Of a stretch of DNA of 64,000 nucleotides, positions 50,001 through 59,362 are shown piece after piece (positions within the stretch are counted from its first letter, which is position 1; every line of letters begins with the position of its first letter). The translations under genes were made by a program, and so were the position numbers. The stretch comes from Saprospiraceae bacterium. GTDB lineage: Bacteria; Bacteroidota; Bacteroidia; Chitinophagales; Saprospiraceae. Location: assembly GCA_020436935.1 (NCBI GenBank), contig JAGQWX010000026.1:1-64000 (forward strand). Reading direction: 5' to 3'. The notes beneath the pieces were generated by a model that saw only the letters and a program-made list of their open reading frames with translations, did no database searches and had not been told where the DNA came from.

Positions 50001-52496
50001 TTGAAAAATAACTTCTTAATAGCATTTTCTTTACTTTTTCTAAGCTTGAGAACTTTGGGCCAAATAGAAATCACATTGCCCACAACCAACATAACTGACC
50101 TCTCTTCTTTATATAAATTAGAAATAAACAACACCGGAAGTCAGGTCCCGAATGCGTACCTGGAACTTGAATTGCGACAGGGGAATAAATTATTGTATCA
50201 GTCCAGAAGTAAAGTTTTCCAGGTTTTACCGGCAGTAAATGCGCTCAATGAACAATTGCTGCAACCGATCCAGGTTACCTTAAATGAGGTGGAGATATTA
50301 TCCGGGTCCTACCACCTTGATGTAAGGTTGATGGATGGAAGTAGCAATCAAATCCTGACTTCAGAGCGATTTTTTTTGGAAGCTTTATTGTCTTCCCCGG
50401 GAAATAACAAAATGCAAGATTGGGTAAAATTTGATTATTCAGGAAGCGCCAGTTTCTACGGACAAGTTTCCAATATGCAGGGCTTTGGCAGTGAGGTTCC
50501 CCGGAACTACCTCAGGGCGGAAATACATCCGGAGGTTTCATTGTCAGGCATTCCTTTGGGTGCAGATGTTTTGCTGTCTACCGAACAAAACGCCTTTAAG
50601 CAGTCCATGAATCAGGTAGCATTGAGATTTGACGCCCAGCAATTCAAAAATGAAATGCAAAAAAGGCTTCAATCTAAGATAAAGGATATTGAGGCCATAG
50701 GCAGTCTTGAGGAGTTCAACCAGCTCAATGCGTTGAAACAGAAAGTAATGGAGCGAAAATTCCCTGGTCTTTCCGGTTGGGAAAAGGAGTTGGGCAGTGA
50801 GGAAGTGAAAAACGGTTTGCAACAAATCAAACAATATGAGTCACTCCATCAAATTCTGACCAACCCGGAGGTGCAGTCCACGATAAATCGGCATGCTGAA
50901 TTGTTGCTAAAAAGTTCACTTTCTCCCGAAGATTCAGAAGAATTAAAGAAGCTGGATGCATTTGTTGATGAAATCAAAAAGTTGCAATCGAAGGCTGAGG
51001 CTTTGAAGTCGGTGTATGAAAAATACAATCATTACAAAGAACTGCAGCAAAAAATAGATCAAGCCCGGAAATTTGCATCAAAAGACATCATCAAAGACGA
51101 AGGTTTTCTTAAAGAGGGTATGAAATCCCTTGGCTTCCTCAGCAAGCCACAGGAATTACTCAAGGGATTTGATGCAATATCCATAGGCACTTCCTATCCT
51201 TATTATTCAAGACTATCTCTGAATAGTTTGTCTGTCAATGGTGTACATCTTGCATGGAACCCAGGTAAGGTTTATTTTTCTGCTACCTATGGAATGTCAT
51301 CCAGGATGACTTACAATACCGACTTCATCAATCCAATTTTACAATTGCCTCAAAGAGCATTGGCTACAAGACTGGGTTATGGATCTCCTCAGGGCAATCA
51401 TTTTCATGTCACATACATGGATGTCACCGATAAATTCGATGAGTTGATAAGAGATAATAGAACTAAACCCCAACAAAACAGATTAATAGGCACCAGTGGA
51501 CAATTGACTTTGATGGATGATAAATTGAAAGTAGGTGGGGAAGTTATGGCCTCCTTGCTGACACGCGATCATATTTTATCAACAGAATTGTCTTCGATAC
51601 ATGATAAGAATGTAATCTACAGGTTATTGGGCAAGTCAAATAATTCTTCTTCCTTTGATCTTGCCTGGCGCATTTTTTCAGACGTCAATCTCTTCAATAA
51701 CAAGACAAAAATTAAGGCCTTTGTAGAAAGGGTTGGAGCCAATTATTATTCGTTGGGCGCCCCAACATTGCTCAATAACCTCTTAAGATGGAAGACCGAA
51801 CTTCGCCAGAGTTTTCTGAAAAACAAAGTGAGTATATCTGCTTTCGCAAGACAGGACAACAACAATCTTGACCCATTACTGATCAGTTCAAGAAATACAA
51901 CGCAATCCTATGGTGTTTCGGGAATGGTGAGTCTGCCGGAATGGCCTTCGCTCTCGTTTTCTTATGCCCCATACGCGCAAAATGCTGAAATGCTTGCTAC
52001 CAAAGAAGATTTTAAAACCAATGCTCGTCTAACCCAGATATCCATTGTTTATCCGATGCGATTTGGCGAATCATTTTCTTCATATTCCCAGCTTTCCTAT
52101 ACAGGCCAAAACATGACTTCGGATCTTGGAGCCATAGATTATTCACTAAAAATGTATGGACTGAGTCAAACCATAAGTGTGAAGCGCAATTCCATAAATT
52201 TTTCCCTCAATTATACCCCAAATCAATTGATCAATCAAGTGAGCAGAGAAGTGATGTCTTTAACAGGATCAGGCTCAACGGTTGTGATGAAAAAATTGAA
52301 TGCATCACTTGGTGTACAGTATCTTTCTGTTTCGGGCATTGAATCAAGAACGGGATACTTTATCAATGGAAGCTATCCCATTGCTTCGTTTGCAGACCTT
52401 GATTTGAGGGTGCAAAGAAACATTTACAATGTCAGCCAAGAAAACCTGAATGGTGCAGATGCAGTTGCTTGGCTTGGTTTAAGGATCAAATGGTGA
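50001..52496 (+). CDS. Outer-membrane beta-barrel protein with Ig-like head and coiled coil, TTG start
   Basis: The 831-residue protein begins at TTG 50001, which gives a signal peptide (1-20, LRTLGQ). There is no ATG nearby. An Ig-like module (about 21-135; LPTTNITDLSSLYKLEINNTG, SGSYHLDVRLMDGSSNQIL) is followed by a soluble domain and a charged coiled coil (about 215-355). A long beta-barrel follows (about 390-831; YYSRLSLNSLSVNGVHLAWNPGKVYFSATYG..., ending AVAWLGLRIKW). The C-terminal aromatic residue fits outer-membrane insertion. The head weakly resembles the N-terminus of the 411-residue protein in the RHS operon. It may anchor or translocate operon-A products; that is inference. Confidence 0.85.
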   Translation: MKNNFLIAFSLLFLSLRTLGQIEITLPTTNITDLSSLYKLEINNTGSQVPNAYLELELRQGNKLLYQSRSKVFQVLPAVNALNEQLLQPIQVTLNEVEILSGSYHLDVRLMDGSSNQILTSERFFLEALLSSPGNNKMQDWVKFDYSGSASFYGQVSNMQGFGSEVPRNYLRAEIHPEVSLSGIPLGADVLLSTEQNAFKQSMNQVALRFDAQQFKNEMQKRLQSKIKDIEAIGSLEEFNQLNALKQKVMERKFPGLSGWEKELGSEEVKNGLQQIKQYESLHQILTNPEVQSTINRHAELLLKSSLSPEDSEELKKLDAFVDEIKKLQSKAEALKSVYEKYNHYKELQQKIDQARKFASKDIIKDEGFLKEGMKSLGFLSKPQELLKGFDAISIGTSYPYYSRLSLNSLSVNGVHLAWNPGKVYFSATYGMSSRMTYNTDFINPILQLPQRALATRLGYGSPQGNHFHVTYMDVTDKFDELIRDNRTKPQQNRLIGTSGQLTLMDDKLKVGGEVMASLLTRDHILSTELSSIHDKNVIYRLLGKSNNSSSFDLAWRIFSDVNLFNNKTKIKAFVERVGANYYSLGAPTLLNNLLRWKTELRQSFLKNKVSISAFARQDNNNLDPLLISSRNTTQSYGVSGMVSLPEWPSLSFSYAPYAQNAEMLATKEDFKTNARLTQISIVYPMRFGESFSSYSQLSYTGQNMTSDLGAIDYSLKMYGLSQTISVKRNSINFSLNYTPNQLINQVSREVMSLTGSGSTVVMKKLNASLGVQYLSVSGIESRTGYFINGSYPIASFADLDLRVQRNIYNVSQENLNGADAVAWLGLRIKW

Positions 52497-52575
52497 TCAA
52501 TGGATTTTCCCACCCGGCACTGCCTTATAAATAGCAGCTTGTCGAATATGATTGTCTAAATCCTTACTCTTTTCA

Positions 52576-54717
52576 CTAACTAATCAAAGCCCCATTCTCC
52601 GCTCCCTCAGGTGCGGCCACAAAGTTGAGCACGCCATCTTCGTTTTCGCTCATCAGGATCATGCCCTTTGATTCGATGCCTTTGATTTTACGCGGAGCCA
52701 GGTTGGCTAGGATGGTCACTTTTTTGCCAATAATGTCTTCGGGCTTGTGGTAGAGGGCAATGCCGCTGACGACAGTGCGCTGCTCAAAGCCAAGGTCGAG
52801 GGTAAGTTCCAGGAGCTTATCCGCTTTCTCTACCTTTTTAGCGGTCAATATGGTGGCGACGCGCATGTCCATTTTGACAAAGTCGTCGTACGTGATTTCT
52901 TCTTTCATTGGTTTGAATTTTTTCTCAGATGAAGACGTTGATGCCTGCTCTTGTGGAGCCTTCAATTTGGCGATCTGAGCCTCCACAACGGAGTCATCTA
53001 TTCTTGAAAACAAATGCAGGGGCTCACCAATTTTGTGTTTGGCTTTCAAAAGTACTTCGCCTTCAGACAATTTGTCCAGGGCTTTGAGCAATTCACCTTT
53101 TTCTGTAAATGGTTTCAAATTGAGCAATGCCTGAATCTTATCGCTGGTGCCGGGCATAAATAGCCTACTTGCCAAGCCAAGAGCACAGACGTACTGCAGG
53201 GCTACATTCATGATCAATTTCACAGATTCCGGGTCTTCCTTGACCAGTTTCCATGGCTCATTGTACTGCAGCAACTGATTTCCTTTGGTGGAAATATCCA
53301 TTAATGTTTTGAGACCTGATCTGAAGTCAAACTTTCTGACGTATTCACAGAGCTCCTGAAGGTCGTCGTGAAGGGTCAGCATTTCAGATTCAAAGAATTC
53401 ATATTCTTCGCCGTTGGATCCTGTAAAGGTGAGGTCTTCATCAAAAACAGGAACTTTGCCTTCGTAATATTTATTCGTCAGCACCACCACACGATTCACA
53501 AAGTTGGCCAGATTGGCTACGAGTTCGTTGTTGTTGGCATCCTGCCATGACTTCCAGGTAAATTCTGTATCCTTGAGTTCAGGCATGTTTTTGATCATGC
53601 AGTACCTCAATTCATCCACCTTGTCTGGAAGTTCTTCAAGATATTCATGCACCCATACCGCCCAGTTGCGGGAGGTGGAAATTTTGTTTCCTTCAAGATT
53701 CATGAACTGATTGGCAGGGACATTATAAGGAAGAATAAACTCCCCTGCAGACTTGAGGATTGCAGGAAATATCAGACAATGGAAGACAATATTGTCTTTG
53801 CCGATGAAATGCACCAGCTGACATTCTTCGTCCTTCCAGTATTTTTCCCATTTCTTTTTGTTGTCCTTGGCCCATTGTCTGGTCGCTGAAATGTACCCAA
53901 TGGGAGCATCCATCCAGACATAGAGTTTTTTGCCTTCGTGGCCTGGAATATCATGGGGTACATCAACGCCCCAGTCGAGGTCTCTCGTCATGGCACGAGG
54001 CTGTAAACCTCCATCCAGCCAAGATTTACACTGACCAAGTACGTGGTTTTTCCATTCATCGGGATAGTGCGAAAATTCCCCTTCAAAAGTGCCTTCCTCA
54101 ATCCATTCCCTGAGCCATGCTTCATGTTGATCAAGCGGCAGATACCAGTGTTTGGTTTCTTTCACAATTGGCGTCGCCCCAGAAAGCACTGAACGGGGAT
54201 GGATAAGCTCCATCGGACTGAGGCTTGACCCACAATTCTCACACTGGTCGCCATAGGCTTCCGGGTTGCTGCATTTTGGACATGTACCTCTCACATACCT
54301 GTCTGCCAAAAATTGGTTGACCTCAGGGTCGTACAGCTGCTCCGAACTCTCTTCAGTAAACAGGCCTTTGTTGTACATGGTCCTGAATATTTCCTGGGAG
54401 GTTTCGTGGTGGAGCGGATCTGAAGTCCTGTGATAAATGTCAAAAGAAATGCCCACTTTTTTGAAGGTGTCTTCAAAGAGAGCATGGTATTTATCAACTA
54501 CTTCACGTGGTGTACTTCCATCTTTGAGGGCCCGCATGGTGATGGCTGCGCCGTGTTCGTCAGAGCCACAAATATAAACGATGTCTTTTCCCATAAGGCG
54601 CATAAACCTTACATATACGTCTGCCGACAAATATGCACCGGCCAGGTGCCCAATGTGAAGTGGTCCGTTGGCATAGGGTAATGCCGAGGTGACCAGATAT
54701 CGCTTAAATTCTTTCAT
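52576..54717 (-). CDS. metG: Methionyl-tRNA synthetase
   Basis: The 713-residue enzyme charges tRNA-Met with methionine. The Rossmann catalytic domain has HIGH at 21-24 (PYANGPLHIGHLAGAY), and a zinc-knuckle insert has CPKCSNPEAYGDQCENCG. The KMSKS loop appears as KISTS (345-349), a variant common in this lineage. The anticodon-binding helical domain lies near 390-560. A C-terminal EMAP-II-like tRNA-binding domain (about 608-713) has YDDFVKMDMRVATILTAKKVEKADKLL and VSGIALYHKPEDIIGKKV. The length is full for the two-domain bacterial type. A large repeat array lies directly upstream of its start. Confidence 0.98.
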   Translation of the reverse strand: MKEFKRYLVTSALPYANGPLHIGHLAGAYLSADVYVRFMRLMGKDIVYICGSDEHGAAITMRALKDGSTPREVVDKYHALFEDTFKKVGISFDIYHRTSDPLHHETSQEIFRTMYNKGLFTEESSEQLYDPEVNQFLADRYVRGTCPKCSNPEAYGDQCENCGSSLSPMELIHPRSVLSGATPIVKETKHWYLPLDQHEAWLREWIEEGTFEGEFSHYPDEWKNHVLGQCKSWLDGGLQPRAMTRDLDWGVDVPHDIPGHEGKKLYVWMDAPIGYISATRQWAKDNKKKWEKYWKDEECQLVHFIGKDNIVFHCLIFPAILKSAGEFILPYNVPANQFMNLEGNKISTSRNWAVWVHEYLEELPDKVDELRYCMIKNMPELKDTEFTWKSWQDANNNELVANLANFVNRVVVLTNKYYEGKVPVFDEDLTFTGSNGEEYEFFESEMLTLHDDLQELCEYVRKFDFRSGLKTLMDISTKGNQLLQYNEPWKLVKEDPESVKLIMNVALQYVCALGLASRLFMPGTSDKIQALLNLKPFTEKGELLKALDKLSEGEVLLKAKHKIGEPLHLFSRIDDSVVEAQIAKLKAPQEQASTSSSEKKFKPMKEEITYDDFVKMDMRVATILTAKKVEKADKLLELTLDLGFEQRTVVSGIALYHKPEDIIGKKVTILANLAPRKIKGIESKGMILMSENEDGVLNFVAAPEGAENGALIS

Positions 54718-54836
54718 GTTCGATGGTCAAGTTGAATCAAGTGGCGAATATAAGTTTGGAAAATTGAAATATGAAAATTGAATGACGGTGATTCTGTACG
54801 AATTGTATTTAAGATTTTGGTGGGTATTATAAGTGC
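54718..54836. promoter_or_regulatory. Short unique leader between metG and the repeat array
   Basis: Only about 120 bases separate the metG start from the first octamer repeats, so a metG promoter must be here or inside the array. I see no clear -7/-33 pair. Confidence 0.3.
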
Positions 54837-55735
54837 TTGAGTTGCAGAACTGCAGAACTGCGAAATTGCTTGAAATGCGGAACTGCCAAATTGCTTGATC
54901 TGCCAAATTGCTAGAATTGCAATACATCAAAGGGTGGATTTCGGTGCCACCCTATAGGGGGCGGGGTAAGCACCGAAATTGCTTGAATTGCAGAACTGCA
55001 GAACTGCCAAATTGCTAGACTGAATTACCAAATTGCTAGAATTGCAAAACTTCAAAGGGTACATTTCATTGCCACCCTTTAGGGCCCGGGGTAAGCACCG
55101 AAAATTGCTAGAATTGCAGAACTGTTGAACTGTGAAATTGCCAAATTGCAAAACTGCGGAACTGCGAAAGTGCTTGAATTGCAAAACATCAAAGGGTACA
55201 TTTCGGTGCCACCCTTTAGGGGTCGGGGTAAGCACCGAAAATTGCTTGAATTGCAGAACTGTTGAACTGCCAAATTGCTTGAATTGCAAAACTGCACAAC
55301 TGCCAAATTGCTAGAATTGCAAAACTTCAAAAGGTACACTTCGGTGCCACCCTTTAGGGGTCGGGGTAAGCACCGAAAATTGCTTGAATTGCAGAACTGT
55401 TGAACTGCGAAATTGCCAAATTGCAAAACTGCAAAACTGCAGAACTGCAAAATTGCTTGAATTACAAAACTTCAAAGGGTGGATTTCGGTGCCACCCTAT
55501 AGGGGTCGGGGTAAGCACCGAAAATTGCTTGAATTGCAGAACTGCAGAACTGCGAAATTGCCAAATTGCAAAACTGCAAAACTGAAGAACTGCAAAATTG
55601 CTTGAATTACAAAACTTCAAAGGGTGCATTTCGGTGCCACCCTTTAGGGCCCGGGGTAAGCACCGAAAATAGCTTGAATTGCAGAACTGCAGAACTGCCA
55701 AATTGCTTGAATTGCAAAACTGCTTGAACTGCATG
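54837..55735. repeat. Composite tandem array: octamer repeats with six palindromic cassettes
   Basis: The array alternates two elements. First, runs of a degenerate octamer of type NRAAYTGC (GAACTGC, AAATTGC, AAACTGC). Second, a 40-base palindromic cassette with outer arms TTTCGGTGC/GCACCGAAA and an inner CCCTTTAGGG or CCCTATAGGG. Cassettes lie at 54939-54978, 55064-55103, 55201-55240, 55339-55378, 55484-55523 and 55629-55668, giving periods of 125, 137, 138, 145 and 145. Each is preceded by a conserved CTTCAAAGGGTRSAT-like lead. ORFs spanning it on both strands are repeat artefacts. There is no cas gene and spacers are not unique, so it is not CRISPR. Confidence 0.93.
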
Positions 55736-55822
55736 ATTTCAATCCCGAAGGGATGGCATTATTATAGTACAAGCAATAAAAAAATGCAACCAACCCAGAA
55801 TGGGTGACATTATTGAGGCATC
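55736..55822. repeat. Dispersed REP-like element, copy 1
   Basis: A sequence with two short palindromes, TCCCGAAGGGA and CCCAGAATGGG, separated by about 45 bases (ATGGCATTATTATAG, AAGCAA, AATGCAA). A second copy in the same orientation lies at 59363-59451. It adjoins the composite array directly. Confidence 0.85.
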
Positions 55823-55894
55823 CATCCTGGTCCCAAATTCAATTCATCCCTGATTGTAATGCCACATTGATTTTTCTTTACAATAGCATTGCAG

Positions 55895-55990
55895 ACCTGC
55901 TAGAATTGCAAAACTGCAAAGGATACATTTCAAGGCCCGGGGTATGCACCGAAATATGATTGAACTGCGAACTGCGAAAATGCTTGAATT
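55895..55990. repeat. Degenerate seventh unit of the composite array
   Basis: After the REP-like element the octamers resume (55898-55920). A decayed palindromic cassette at 55928-55954 keeps only the right arm GCACCGAAA and part of CCCGGGGTA. A few more octamers follow. The REP-like element therefore appears to have been inserted into, or to have replaced, part of the array. Confidence 0.75.
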
Positions 55991-56108
55991 CCTGACTAAC
56001 CCATTCTGAGGGATACTAGGCTTTTGGTCAGCTCTTTATTTGGAAAACCCATGCTTAAGCACTTAATTTGTTTAAATGATTGTGTTAAAACTGAAAGCTT
56101 CATAATTT

Positions 56109-58292
56109 ATGAAAAACATGGAACTGAAATCCCCAAGAAAGATAGCTTTGATTTTTTTACTCGCTTTAAACTTACTTCTCCAAGGTCAGTCTACTCAGGT
56201 GACGAGCGCTGAATATGACAAAGCAGCTTCCAGATTGCGTACTTCTACAACCAATCTGGTCGACAACAACATTCAGACAAGATGGCTGGACAACAATAAA
56301 CTCAGATATTCTATATCCTCAAATGGCGAAGTAAAAACCTTCATTTTAGACCCTAAAACGGGTAATAAGGAAAACGTTGAGCCTGAAAAAGCAAGGGATG
56401 CTTTTGGGAGCAGAATGAAATCTGATGTGCCACCAAATTCAGTCACTTCTCCGGACGGTAAATATGCCGCCTACATCAAGGATTGGAATTTATGGGTACG
56501 AAATCTCACCAATAAAGAGGATTTTCCCCTGACAACCGACGGTGTTCCGGATTTTGGATATGCAACAGACAATGCTGGCTGGAAACAAAGTGAAAGGCCC
56601 ATTCTGCTCTGGTCTCCTGACTCTAAAAAAATTGCGACATATCAGCAAGACCAACGCAAAGTCAATGATATGTACCTGGTCAAGACCACAGTGGGCAAGC
56701 CAGAGTTACAGGCCTGGAAATATCCTTTGCCGGGAGATTCAGTCATTATTATGATCCATCGGGTCATCATTGATCTTACAGAAACGCCAAAACTGGTTAG
56801 ACTGGATATGCCGGCAGACCCAAGGAGGAGCACTTTATTGGACGATATAGAAATGAATGGATCCATGATGGATGTAGCATGGAGCCACGATAGTGAAAAT
56901 TTGCTTTTTGTTTCTACAAGCCGTGACCATAAAGAGGAAAAAGTGAGGCTGGCCGACACCAAAACTGGCAAGGTGAGAGAAGTTTTTGAGGAGACTGTTG
57001 CTACACAGTTTGAATCCGGCCACGACGACGTGAACTGGAGGTATTTTTCAAAAACAAATGAAATATTGTGGTACTCCGAGCGTAGTGACTGGGGGCACTT
57101 GTACCTCTATGATACCCAAACCGGAAAACTTAAAAACCAGGTGACGTCCGGTAATTTTGTGGTCCGAGAAATTTCCTACATTGATGAAGCATCCCGTACC
57201 ATTTATTTCATCGGGGGAGGAAGAGAAGAGGGAAATCCATACTACAGATATTTGTACAAAGTCGATTTTTCAGGGAAAAACCTGCAATTGCTTACCCCAG
57301 GCAAAGGAGACCATAGGGTCCAGTTTTCTTCGGATCATAAGTATTTCACAGACACCTATTCCGAGCCCAATGTGCCACCAACTACTGAGGTAAGAGATAT
57401 CAACGGTAGGCTCATCGCTGGCCTGGGAAAAGCAGATATCTCTAAACTAGAGGCAAGTGGATGGGTGGCGCCTACTCCATTTGTGAGTCGCTCCTCAGAC
57501 GACAGCTGGGATTTATACGGCTTGATGTATACGCCGGCTCAAATGGAGGAAGGAAAAAAGTATCCCGTTATAGTCAATGTATATCCTGGTCCACAGGGAG
57601 GAAGCGTGAGCAATTGGGGTTTTTCGGCTAGCCGCGGCGATTGCCAGGCCCTGACTGAATTGGGCTTTATAGTAGTACAACTTGAGGGCAGTTGTAATCC
57701 CGGAAGGTCCAAATCATTCCACGATGCTTGTTATGGCAATATGGCAGAAAATACAATTCCCGACCAAATTGCTGGGCTGGAATATTTGTCCAATAAATAT
57801 GGCTTTCTGGATTTGGATAAAGTAGGGGTGTGGGGACATTCCGGCGGTGGCTTCGCAACAGCTTCAGCCATGTTTAAATATCCTGATTTTTTTAAAGTTG
57901 GGATTGCGGAGTCGGGCAACCACGACAATCGAAATTATGAAGACGAGTGGGGTGAAAGGTACATAGGTCTGGAAGAAAAAATCGATGGTGTTTCCAATTA
58001 CGAAAAGCAGTCCAATGCTTACCACGCCAAAAACCTCAAAGGCAAATTAATGCTCATTCATGGCGCAATGGATGACAACGTACCTCCTTATTCGACGTAC
58101 CTGGTTGCTGATGCACTCATGAAGGCCAATAAAGACTTTGACATGATCATTTTGCCCAATGCCAGACATGGATATGGAAGTGATTCGCAGTACATCATGA
58201 GAAGGAGGTGGGATTATTTTGTCACCCATTTGTTGGGTAAAACTCCTCCAAAAGAGTATCAGTTCCCAACAGCTCGTGAAAACAGGCCATAA
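56109..58292 (+). CDS. S9B dipeptidyl-peptidase IV-like prolyl peptidase, secreted
   Basis: The 727-residue protein has a signal peptide (about 1-27, LLLQGQ). An eight-bladed-type propeller (about 45-470) contains SPDGKYAAYIKDWNLWVRNL, SPDSKKIATYQQDQRKV and WYSERSDWGHLYLYD. The alpha/beta-hydrolase has catalytic Ser578 (VWGHSGGGFATA), Asp655 (GAMDDNVPP) and His687 (NARHGYG). The oxyanion region is VYPGPQGG instead of the usual YGGP. It is a member of the DPP-IV branch that cleaves dipeptides, often X-Pro, from peptides in the periplasm. It is a single gene, with the repeat array upstream. Confidence 0.94.
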   Translation: MKNMELKSPRKIALIFLLALNLLLQGQSTQVTSAEYDKAASRLRTSTTNLVDNNIQTRWLDNNKLRYSISSNGEVKTFILDPKTGNKENVEPEKARDAFGSRMKSDVPPNSVTSPDGKYAAYIKDWNLWVRNLTNKEDFPLTTDGVPDFGYATDNAGWKQSERPILLWSPDSKKIATYQQDQRKVNDMYLVKTTVGKPELQAWKYPLPGDSVIIMIHRVIIDLTETPKLVRLDMPADPRRSTLLDDIEMNGSMMDVAWSHDSENLLFVSTSRDHKEEKVRLADTKTGKVREVFEETVATQFESGHDDVNWRYFSKTNEILWYSERSDWGHLYLYDTQTGKLKNQVTSGNFVVREISYIDEASRTIYFIGGGREEGNPYYRYLYKVDFSGKNLQLLTPGKGDHRVQFSSDHKYFTDTYSEPNVPPTTEVRDINGRLIAGLGKADISKLEASGWVAPTPFVSRSSDDSWDLYGLMYTPAQMEEGKKYPVIVNVYPGPQGGSVSNWGFSASRGDCQALTELGFIVVQLEGSCNPGRSKSFHDACYGNMAENTIPDQIAGLEYLSNKYGFLDLDKVGVWGHSGGGFATASAMFKYPDFFKVGIAESGNHDNRNYEDEWGERYIGLEEKIDGVSNYEKQSNAYHAKNLKGKLMLIHGAMDDNVPPYSTYLVADALMKANKDFDMIILPNARHGYGSDSQYIMRRRWDYFVTHLLGKTPPKEYQFPTARENRP

Positions 58293-58720
58293 ACATCGGG
58301 CTTTGAAGTTTATTCTTTGGGTTTTTGACAACTTTGTTGATGTGCGTGTTGATTTTTGGAAGGAGGAATAATCAGAGGGACTTTAATTCATTTGATGTTT
58401 CTTGGTTCATGAACATATTTATTTAATAAAAATCTAATTTAATCTAAGTCTTTCATAGAATGGTTCTTTCTTTTTAAAAGTACAAATTTGTTGATAGACA
58501 GAAATCTTATTGTTTCTATTTGTTTTATATACTTTTTCTTTACATAGTCAGCATTCAATAGAAATGGATAAATAATATTTATGCTGTAAACTGCTAGATA
58601 TTATTCTATCATATAATAAAGAAGATTTGATTGACAAAAAGTTTGAGCTGGCCATGATCGAATGTAAAGCACAGATATTAATTTCAGATTGATTATTTAT
58701 AAAAGAGATTATTGTTAAGC
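58293..58720. other. AT-rich gap with a possible short coding remnant
   Basis: Most of this 428-base gap shows no signal. Bases 58579-58692 keep one open frame that reads like protein (KLLDIILSYNKEDLIDKK, AMIECKAQILISD) and ends in TGA. It has no start codon and is cut on its 5-prime side by a stop. It may be the tail of a lost gene preceding the immunity-like gene. Confidence 0.35.
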
Positions 58721-59125
58721 ATGGATTTACAAATTCAGCTACATGTTCCAGGTGAAATTAGCGAGAAATCATATATAGATCATAATTATGATCCATTCAA
58801 AGTTTACCATCTGCATATGGTTTTTGATTTTAATCCTGATGATTTCTTTACTTCTTATCCATTATACTTTATTTCTGAGGATTTATTTAAAGAATTTCAA
58901 AATAGGAATATTACAGGATTTTGCAATCCTAGGCTCATCAGCTATGAGTTTAATTCACAATCATGGGAAAGAAATAAAACAGCAAAAAAATACTTTATGA
59001 TTGATATATTGTCAGACGATGGAGACGACATGAAGCTGGATGGTAACAGACTTTTAATTTCAGAACGTGTCTTAGATATTTTAACAAAATTTAGTGTAAA
59101 TCACATGGCTGTGGATAAATTGTAG
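58721..59125 (+). CDS. Possible orphan immunity-type protein
   Basis: I start the 134-residue cytoplasmic protein at the ATG at 58721 rather than the TTG three codons upstream. It is acidic and aromatic-rich. It contains PLYFISEDLFKEFQNRNITGFCNPRLISYEF and closes with LDGNRLLISERVLDILTKFSVNHMAVDKL. The phrase F(I)SEDL...L...NITGF recalls immunity proteins of polymorphic toxin systems (Imm43-like group). This is a resemblance in style and not a match I can prove. No toxin gene is adjacent, but a possible gene remnant precedes it. Confidence 0.6.
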   Translation: MDLQIQLHVPGEISEKSYIDHNYDPFKVYHLHMVFDFNPDDFFTSYPLYFISEDLFKEFQNRNITGFCNPRLISYEFNSQSWERNKTAKKYFMIDILSDDGDDMKLDGNRLLISERVLDILTKFSVNHMAVDKL

Positions 59126-59134
59126 TTTACTTTT

Positions 59135-59162
59135 CACCTAACACCTAACACCTAACACCTAC
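59135..59162. repeat. Short tandem repeat, 7-bp unit
   Basis: Three copies of CACCTAA plus a partial fourth, ending in a C-rich ACCCCCTAAAACC. It lies between the 3-prime ends of two converging genes. Confidence 0.85.
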
Positions 59163-59165
59163 CCC

Positions 59166-59362
59166 CTAAAACCTATACGAAAAGTTGATCCAATACTCCA
59201 CAATGCCATAATAATCCTGAGCCCTGTCATTGATGTTGAACAACACTTCGGCGCCATAAGACCATCGGTCGCCACTAAGTATAAAACCGCCACCAATGGT
59301 CGGATTGGGAGCGGAAAAACAGTTTCTGTTATGACCAATTGACATCTTATTTCCTATGTGCA
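59166..59362 (-). pseudogene. 3-prime fragment of an outer-membrane barrel gene
   Basis: The last 55 or so codons read as typical outer-membrane strands: NPTIGGGFILSGDRWSYGAEVLFN and IVEYWINFSYRF, with the terminal Phe expected for barrel insertion. The frame continues upstream only through the REP-like element at 59363-59451 and then through sequence that does not look like a barrel. I take it as a truncated gene whose 5-prime part is lost at or beside the repeat. Confidence 0.6.

Noticed and set aside
54927-55734. Several overlapping ORFs of 60-123 codons on both strands (e.g. FCNSSNFRCLPRPLKGG-type products)
   Set aside because: They are translations of the repeat array. Open frames arise because the repeat lacks stops, and the composition is not protein-like.
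54840-55735. CRISPR array
   Set aside because: The regularly spaced 40-base palindromes resemble one, but spacers are themselves repetitive octamers, spacing is too long (85-105 bases between units), and no cas gene is present.
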